This document shows positions 58,471-64,000 of a stretch of DNA of 64,000 nucleotides, in pieces; position 1 is the stretch's first letter; every line of letters begins with the position of its first letter. The notes below the pieces were generated by a model. It was not told the DNA's origin and ran no database searches. It saw only the letters and a list, made by a program, of their open reading frames with translations. The position numbers were made by a program, and so were the translations under genes. Source of the stretch: Bostrychus sinensis (lineage: Eukaryota > Chordata > Actinopteri > Gobiiformes > Eleotridae). The stretch spans positions 27,109,206 to 27,173,205 of the forward strand of contig CM036252.1 in NCBI GenBank assembly GCA_020698575.1, given 5' to 3'.

Positions 58471-58476
58471 TCCTAC
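58471..58476 (-). promoter_or_regulatory. splice donor of the sorcs exon
   Basis: AAG|GTAGGA on the minus strand. GT at 58476-58475 and A at +3 fit the donor consensus; the match at +4 to +6 is moderate. Confidence 0.75.
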
Positions 58477-58576
58477 CTTTTTCTTGTTGGTGGGGCAGAT
58501 GTAGAAGCTGGTCACCACAATGGTCGTCCCAGGCATCAGGTTGAGTTTGCTGTAGGTCGTCCCATAGTCCGTTGAC
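58477..58576 (-). CDS. sorcs2: SorCS-family receptor exon (VPS10 domain), probably sorcs2
   Basis: SorCS proteins are type I membrane sorting receptors; their lumenal VPS10 domain is a ten-bladed beta-propeller that binds pro-neurotrophins and other ligands. On the minus strand the 100-bp exon has one base completing a split codon (phase 2), then 33 codons, and ends in phase 0. Visible are STDYGTTY, which fits an Asp-box (SxDxGxT[WYF]) of a propeller blade, and FYICPTNKKK, a stretch conserved in SorCS proteins. From memory, the IxxFYICPTNKxKV form suits SORCS2 better than SORCS1 or SORCS3 (SYLYVxPTNKRK). There are no stops, and codon use is GC-rich against the AT-rich flanks. No neighbouring exon is certain, as expected for a gene with very long introns. 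The family call is firm; the paralogue is less sure. Confidence 0.88.
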
Positions 58577-58600
58577 CTGCAAGAAAAAAAAAAAACAACC
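58577..58600 (-). promoter_or_regulatory. splice acceptor of the sorcs exon
   Basis: On the minus strand a 13-bp pyrimidine run is followed by cttgcag (AG at 58578-58577) directly before the exon. This is a strong acceptor and fixes the exon start. Confidence 0.85.
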
Positions 58601-59104
58601 TCATAATCATCATAACTATAGCAATCTCTAGTAGAAAAAGAAGCTGTGTTCTAGATGCAGGCAGTGCTGCTGGTGGTTCATTAGATTTCAGGTCATGTCT
58701 TGCTTCCATTTTCCCAAAACACTTTTATCCTCTCAACACTGAAACAACTGTTGCGGATGAAATGAACAGGAAAATATGGCCATCTTATTTTCTCAAAGTG
58801 GCCCCAAAGTGCATTTTATAAGCTGTAAAACATATTACGATTTTTTAAATGATATAGCGAGCGGCACTACCTGTCACTGCTGCAATGCAAAAAAACAGCC
58901 TTGGGCCAGCACTGTTCAATCCCCAAATCTGACAGTTTTAGAAGCACAGTGGGGGTTTGGAGTTCTTTGTGTGTGGCTAAGAATGATAGTTGAACTGCTA
59001 GATTCTTTCTTTCTGTCCTACAAAACATCTAAAGGTGATGTAATATTAACTAGAAGCAGTCGAAAGAGCACAGGCCAGTGCCAAGACATTAGCCCTATCT
59101 TGTA
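58601..59104 (-). other. intron sequence upstream of the sorcs exon
   Basis: No repeat recognised. A 109-codon plus-strand open frame (58776-59105) has no domain or splice support. Confidence 0.45.
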
Positions 59105-59285
59105 ATGGTAAATAAAGTTTATTGCACCCCAGCCCTGATCCCAACTGTAAATTGGGATGATGGGGCCTACCGGCTTTCTCACAACCAGCCAAATACTGTG
59201 ACTAAAGTTTTGGGCATTTCATAGCAAGGAATTGAACCCAAGACCTTGCACCAGAAGCAGGGAAAGTAACCACTTCTCAAGTTCA
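59105..59285 (-). repeat. tRNA-SINE-like repeat, minus orientation
   Basis: The minus strand reads 'agaagtggttactttccctg', then 'caaggtcttgggttcaattc' (B-box-like gggttcaattcc) and a body with 'ccaatttacagttgggatca'. Degenerate; no target duplication seen. Confidence 0.5.
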
Positions 59286-59619
59286 AACTCGTACTGAAAA
59301 AAAAAAAAAAAAATCCACTAAAACTAGCACGGTTTTACTGACTCCTTGTGGCTGGAGGTAGTATTTTTTGGTGCTATGAATCTACAAAAACTAAACATTT
59401 CTTCAATAGACTATTACTAACTTTTCTTGATCAAATCAAATCTATGTGACTAATACTTACAACCAACAAACTAATCAACCAATGGGAGTAGGCCGATTAA
59501 TACTGGTGAAAACATAAGCTCTTTGGCTTTGAAAAAAAAAAAAAAACATTCAAAAAGCACAATCCATGACACACATTTATGCCCAAAGACAGATGAGAAA
59601 AATAAAATGCATAGGCAGA
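59286..59619. other. unassigned sequence
   Basis: A15-17 runs at 59296 and 59529; nothing else. Confidence 0.35.
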
Positions 59620-59705
59620 CACTCCATGGACCATGCTTCTGCCCATGCTTCAGGCCCAAAGTATCTGGGATAGTCTCTAACCACCCAACTACCCAAACGG
59701 AAATA
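59620..59705 (+). repeat. SINE tail fragment
   Basis: 'tcaggcccaaagtatctggg' and 'atagtctctaaccacccaac' with 'acggaaataagg' match the 3' end of the 1943 family. Confidence 0.65.
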
Positions 59706-60317
59706 AGGTGATGATAAAGAATGAATATACTTCCAACAATTAAAGAAAACTGAGTATCCCTGCAGGGCTCCTGTAGCTGCCCCTTAAAAAGCGGTCTATA
59801 ATTCAAAGTTGTCTTGATGGTCCCCATTTAGTCCCCTTGTCCTCACTATTCTCTACCTCAGTTTGAAGACACCGTGTATGCTGCAGTATTTAGCTGTGGT
59901 TTGTGTCTTCACCACGAGGGAGTCTGGAAGCAGCGCTGTAGATGAAAGAGAATGATGAGCTAGCACGTCAGCCCGGTTAAGGACGGCGGGATTTACTTCT
60001 TTGCGCAGTGGGGCATCAACCATTGACAGACGCACACACATACACACACATACACACAAGATGCTGGCGGAGTGCTCTCCCAGAGTGCTCTTGTGCGGCT
60101 GGAGAAAATGGAGAGGTCTGGCAGGAGAGGGCTGCTTCTCTGTGGTGAGCTGGGAGTGTTTTCATCTTCCTCTGGGCTCTGGACATACTGTTTAACCTGC
60201 CAGCACTCCGAGGATCTGATGTCAGTGTTAATAGTAGAAGAAAGTGGTCAGCTCAGGAGTAAAGCTACTGTATAGTGAGAGCTCAAAGTGTTATACTTAG
60301 AGGTAGGTTCAGGAATT
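59706..60317. other. intron sequence with a candidate exon and CA-rich tract
   Basis: Contains the splice-bounded segment 59857-59935 (separate entry) and an ACAC-rich microsatellite at 60029-60059. The block around 59860-60010 looks constrained. Confidence 0.4.
59857..59935 (-). other. weak candidate exon, phase-compatible with the sorcs exon
   Basis: On the minus strand ttcatctacag precedes 79 bp that end CTGAG|GTAGAG. One frame is open (LLPDSLVVKTQTTAKYCS then IHGVFKL) and ends with two bases, AG. Joined to the G that starts the 58477 exon these give an Arg codon, where SorCS proteins have Arg before the S[ST]DYG Asp-box. However, the residues do not resemble the usual ESSLW(R) block, so it may be chance, an alternative exon or a conserved non-coding piece. 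Confidence 0.2.
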
Positions 60318-60870
60318 AAGTGCTGCGCAAAAGTCTTACACAGGTCTTTAAGAAAGGCTATGAACAAAAAAATCTATTTCAGTGTACAAAAATAGGGAGC
60401 AAAGGGGAGGGTTGAAACATGGGGAAAGTTGTAACACTACCAGTTTGAGAAGGAACAGAGTCTTGTATTTAACATGGTATTATATATGAGCAGTTGAATT
60501 TTGACCTCACAGTGTAGACAATTACACTGCCTGACCCCCTTTCTTCCCTGATGGCACAGGCTTATTCCAATGCCAGGATTCATCAAGCTCAAATTTTGAA
60601 AGAGTGGTTGAGGAAGCATGAGACACACATGGATTGGCCACAACAGAGTCCAGACCTTAACCCCACTGAGAATTTTTGGGATGTGCTAGAGAAGACTTTG
60701 TGTAGTGGTTACACTCTCCCATCATCAGTACAAGATCTCGGCAAAAAATGAATGCAACTTTGGACGGAAATAAATGTGACATTCCAAGAGCTTATGGAAA
60801 CAATGCCATATGCTGTAATCAACAAAATACTGGTGCACTAGTATTTTGGGCCTTGGGGAGTTTCTTTTTA
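60318..60870 (+). mobile_element. Tc1-like transposon remnant
   Basis: The left end 'agtgctgcgcaaaagtctta' is a known type of Tc1-like TIR. The transposase C-terminal part follows at 60551-60750. The right TIR is not recognised, so the end is approximate. Confidence 0.65.
60551..60750 (+). pseudogene. Tc1-like transposase C-terminal remnant
   Basis: Reads SNARIHQAQILKEWLRKHE, then WPQQSPDLNPTENFWDVLE and SSVQDLGKK. The block around WPxQSPDLNPxExxWD carries the last acidic residue of the DDE triad. The N-terminal DNA-binding half and the first Asp are missing. The Asp of the 'DNA.IH' motif has become Ser. The enzyme is dead. Confidence 0.8.
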
Positions 60871-60928
60871 ATTTGATATTTTGTATACAATTCACTTTAA
60901 CTCACAAGTTAAAAAAATCTTTTTTTTT

Positions 60929-60949
60929 GGGGGGGGGGGGGGGGGGGGG
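60929..60949 (+). repeat. 21-base G homopolymer
   Basis: An uninterrupted G21 run after T8, followed by tagagggggtgggg. It is a strong G-quadruplex candidate, or an assembly or sequencing length artefact. Confidence 0.9.
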
Positions 60950-60959
60950 TAGAGGGGGT

Positions 60960-62704
60960 GGGGTGTAACACTTATTCCAAATAGAAAATATTGTGTTTTC
61001 TGATTCATGCAACAGGTCTGTTGTCTGGGTTTATCCCAAATCTTCTAAAATGTTTAGAATTGGACTAAAACAACTGCCTGCAACTAATTAATTTCATCCA
61101 ATAGAGCAGATCAATGTTGTTTACAAAGTAAGAGCATCTTAATGAAAATTAAACAAAACAACAAAAAACAAAGCATTACATTAGGCCATCTTAATTTAGT
61201 TACATACCAAATTAAATTGGTGTAAAGGGAAAAAATATCAGACCCCATTTGATTTGTAGGCTCTTGTAGCTTTTTTCGAAAGGATAGTAGAGTAGTGACA
61301 GTAAATCAGAGAAGAGCACAGAGAGATATTTGGCAAATGCTTGGTGTCTGGCCTCAAGGCCGAGGCAATCTGTAAAGCGAGTAAGGCTAGTTTTAGTAAC
61401 TACAGTGGCGGGAGCGGCTGTTTAGCAAGTGGACATTGCATTTTCTGGTATTCCACTACATTTTACTGTGAAAACTCGAGTTTTGCACTGTTATGCATTC
61501 TGATGTTGCCTCCTGGATATGTCACTCAGCTCTCATGTTTGTCTTTAGCAGATTTTTGATGTACTTGATAATCGAGTATTGCAACATTGGTTCATGGTCA
61601 AGTGCAAGCATTGCTGCAAAACTGTTACAGCTCTCATGACTTAACAAAGCCTCCTGATAAATTAATTGCATCTTCTTTCTTAGGAATGGATCACTAGAGT
61701 ATTTGCATATTTAGTTAATCTTTCTGTAAACATAATACTGCCTTGAACACGTCTCTCTTAGGCCTCTTCTCTGTTGCATATTCATAAATCATCATTAGCA
61801 ATGGAATAATGGGCGTCCCAGGTGAAATTGAACAGCTGCCTGGGGTCAACATCTGGACACTGTCTCTTCCCACCTTACATCCTTCCTCTGTCCTTATTAT
61901 AAGCCCTTTTGAGGTCATTACCATGAAAATGCCTTTACATTTACACTCAAGTTTCAATGTTGCTATACACACATTTAAAACTACTGTGCTGTACACATTA
62001 ACCAAAATAGAAGTGACAGGGATTAATTGGAGACATAACATCACTAATAAGGTTAATTTGGGGGTTGCGTATGGATTTATGTTGAAAATGGACCATCCCA
62101 GCTCCTTATATGGTGTGAATTATGATGCACAGATAATGGAAAAACTCATTCTGTACTGTGTGCCCTTTCGATTAATAGACTGGTGCAGAGCCATTGGAGA
62201 TTAATGAGGAATAATGACTTTGAAACAGAGTGAGAAGCTGATGAGATGGAAGGGTAAAAGTGGGAGAAATTTAATGTACTGCAAGAAATGGATGTGGACT
62301 GAGCCAGATGCACCTGCTATTTGTGGCCGTGTTGAGTAACTGTGCAAAAAAAGCTGCTGCAAATCTGATATTTAAGTGAGAATTTAGTGTGTGTCAGAGA
62401 ATGAGTACAGTACTTTTCACCCACTGCAGCCTGTCAATCATCTGCAGCAGATGAAGAGATGAATGTGTCAGAGACTTGATAGAGAAACACTGTATAGTTT
62501 TAACAGTAACCCACGCTACATTACAGAAGGAGAAAGGGAAAAAAGATAATATTTTCTATGGAAGCAATGCAGTCTGAAGTGGAACAACACAAGTTTAAGT
62601 GGGCCAGAGGTGTGTCAGGACACGTCTCAGTGCATACTGGGGAGACAAGAGGATCAACAAAAGTGGACCAACTCCGCAACACTATCTTCACACATATGTT
62701 TTGT
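60960..62704. other. unassigned sequence with a conserved-looking core
   Basis: 61680-62210 is repeat-free, with tttgcatatttagttaat and 'gttgcatattcataaatca', POU- and homeodomain-like motifs, and no credible coding frame. A regulatory non-coding element is possible. The rest is unremarkable. Confidence 0.28.
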
Positions 62705-63584
62705 TTAAAGGGGCCCTATTATGCAAAATCAACTTTTCTGAGCTTTCTACCATGTTTTAATGTTGTTCATGCATCAAAAACATACCTGGAATTGTGTTTT
62801 TGTTTCATTCACGTATGTTTGAGTAATCCTCTATTTATGTTGACTTCCTGAAAGAACAGAAACATCTTGTTTCACTGGTGTCTGCTATTTCCACCTGACC
62901 ACGCCTCTCCTCCCTCATGACCCAGTCCTGTTCAGCTCCCACCTTCCCCGCAGCAACCAAACAACCCACCGTGGTCTCTGCCGTTGCAGCAGCACATGTG
63001 AAGGGGCGTGACAGCAGCTGGGCCGAGGGCTCTTAAAGTGACAGGGACATAATCTGAGTGTTTCTCACAGAGTCAAATGGTGACTTTCTTCAAAGAGGGT
63101 TTTTTCAATAATTATTGAGTTTTCTGACCAACAAAATGTAAGATGCTGATCTAGAGATGTCCTAAATTAATTTAAAAGGCACAAAACAGCATAATATGGG
63201 CTTTTTGAAGACTAAACTGTGAGGGCTTTATAAGGACATGGAAAATACTCATGGAAGCCCAGTTTTAAAGGCAGCTGCAGTTTAGTAAAATAGCTAGAAA
63301 GTAAAGGTAAAAGTCAACACATTATTGATGTACCTTTGTAAACAAGCCCCTTTTAAGCATTTTATCTTATTTTCAAGATCATGACAAATCAAACAGCGAC
63401 CACAAAGAAATTTCAGTAACAAGCCATTTGAAGCTCACAGAAAGGCAGTGCCAGAGAACACAGAATTACTCAAACATAAATGAAACAAAACAGAAATCCA
63501 GGTATGTTTCTGATGTAGGAACAACATTTTAACGTGGTAGAAAGCACAGGAAGTTGATAATTTTGCATAAGATATTCCCTTTAA
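62705..63584. mobile_element. complete TTAA-flanked element, 880 bp, long TIRs
   Basis: TTAA at 62705-62708 and 63581-63584. The TIRs extend about 120 bp with substitutions: left 'atgcaaaatcaacttttctg' and 'catcaaaaacatacctggaa'; right, inverted, 'atgcaaaattatcaacttcc' and 'catcagaaacatacctggat'. The interior (62850-63060) is CpG-bearing with 'ccacctgaccacgcctctcc' and no frame. TTAA targeting fits piggyBac- or Kolobok-type transposons. It is the master-like form of the family with fragments at 6094, 22044, 39332, 41205, 49611 and 57533. Confidence 0.82.
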
Positions 63585-63587
63585 CTC

Positions 63588-63680
63588 TAATTGACCATTG
63601 TCCATGGTTTTATACCACCTCAGGCCCAAAGCAGCTGGGATAGCCCCCAACCTCTTGTGACCCATAATTGAAAAAAGCAA
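63588..63680 (+). repeat. SINE tail fragment
   Basis: 'aattgaccattgtccatggt', 'cctcaggcccaaagcagctg' and 'ggatagcccccaacctcttg' match the 1943-type 3' region. It abuts the TTAA element, which may have inserted into this SINE. Confidence 0.65.
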
Positions 63681-64000
63681 TAAAGCCAACTATTTTTACA
63701 CTAGTTACAGAAATTATCATGTCCCTGTATGGCTATCATAGCTATAAAGCTAATTGGTAATGACGTCGCTAGGTGACTAATCCTTTCACTACACTTATGG
63801 CACAAAATTGTGCAAGTGTAGAATCTGGAAGAGAGTTAACATTAACAACAAGCTAACTCTGCAAAAAAGGTTCAAGTAACTGACCGAATAAACAAAATAT
63901 TGAAACAATACTCAAGCTAATCAACACTGATACTGGTTGGTTAAGGGTTTCAATTGATTCAAGTGAACAAAAGATGGAGATGCAAAGGAACATTAGAATT
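63681..64000. other. unassigned sequence
   Basis: Nothing recognised up to the window edge. Confidence 0.35.

Noticed and set aside
61809..62204. 131-codon plus-strand frame and 109-codon minus-strand frame
   Set aside because: Opposed open frames over the same conserved-looking block; residues show no domain and there is no splice-site support.
1..64000. CRISPR arrays, operons, phage or bacterial defence systems
   Set aside because: Nothing of this type is present; composition, spliced exon and repeats are those of a vertebrate nuclear genome.

Overview
The window is vertebrate and almost certainly teleost fish DNA. It is AT-rich and non-operonic. It is full of fish-type repeats: tRNA-derived SINEs, L2/CR1-type LINE 3' ends with (ATT)n tails, a Penelope-like element, Tc1/mariner relics, many hAT elements with 8-bp target duplications, and a multi-copy TTAA-flanked MITE family. 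No bacterial, viral or organellar gene layout is present. Species cannot be named from the sequence.

The only host coding sequence I can support is one 100-bp exon on the minus strand at 58477-58576. It has a strong acceptor (long pyrimidine tract, then CAG) and a GTAGGA donor. Its 33 codons carry an Asp-box (STDYGTTY) and FYICPTNKKK, which match the first part of the VPS10 beta-propeller of the SorCS receptors, closest in my recollection to SORCS2. If so, most of the window is intron of a sorcs gene transcribed right to left, and the other transposons and conserved-looking blocks lie in its introns. A 79-bp open, splice-bounded, phase-compatible segment at 59857-59935 is a weak candidate upstream or alternative exon.

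Layout. 0-7 kb: SINEs (one complete, with a 15-bp duplication), Tc1 relics and a 646-bp hAT. 7-16 kb: two broken LINE 3' halves, a degenerate 'TATGTTCCC' tandem array and SINEs. 16-24 kb: a minus-strand Penelope-like RT/GIY-YIG relic, mariner and TTAA fragments, and ACY-trinucleotide arrays. 24-28 kb: a SINE whose B box was hit by a hAT carrying a BED-finger remnant, next to another hAT pair. 28-38 kb: further inverted-repeat elements and a 1.3-kb hAT. 39-40.6 kb: a fold-back Tc1-like element carrying two later insertions. 43-54 kb: four or five hAT elements, a perfect-TIR TA-flanked element, a 23-bp minisatellite and ACY arrays. 54-64 kb: the sorcs exon, more SINE/LINE/Tc1 remnants and an 880-bp TTAA element with long TIRs.

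The mobile elements do not work together as a system. They form a layered insertion record. The points most worth following up are the exon, the fold-back Tc1 nest, the TTAA family (seven copies in both orientations), the ACY-array family, and the hAT insertions that can be dated by their intact duplications.
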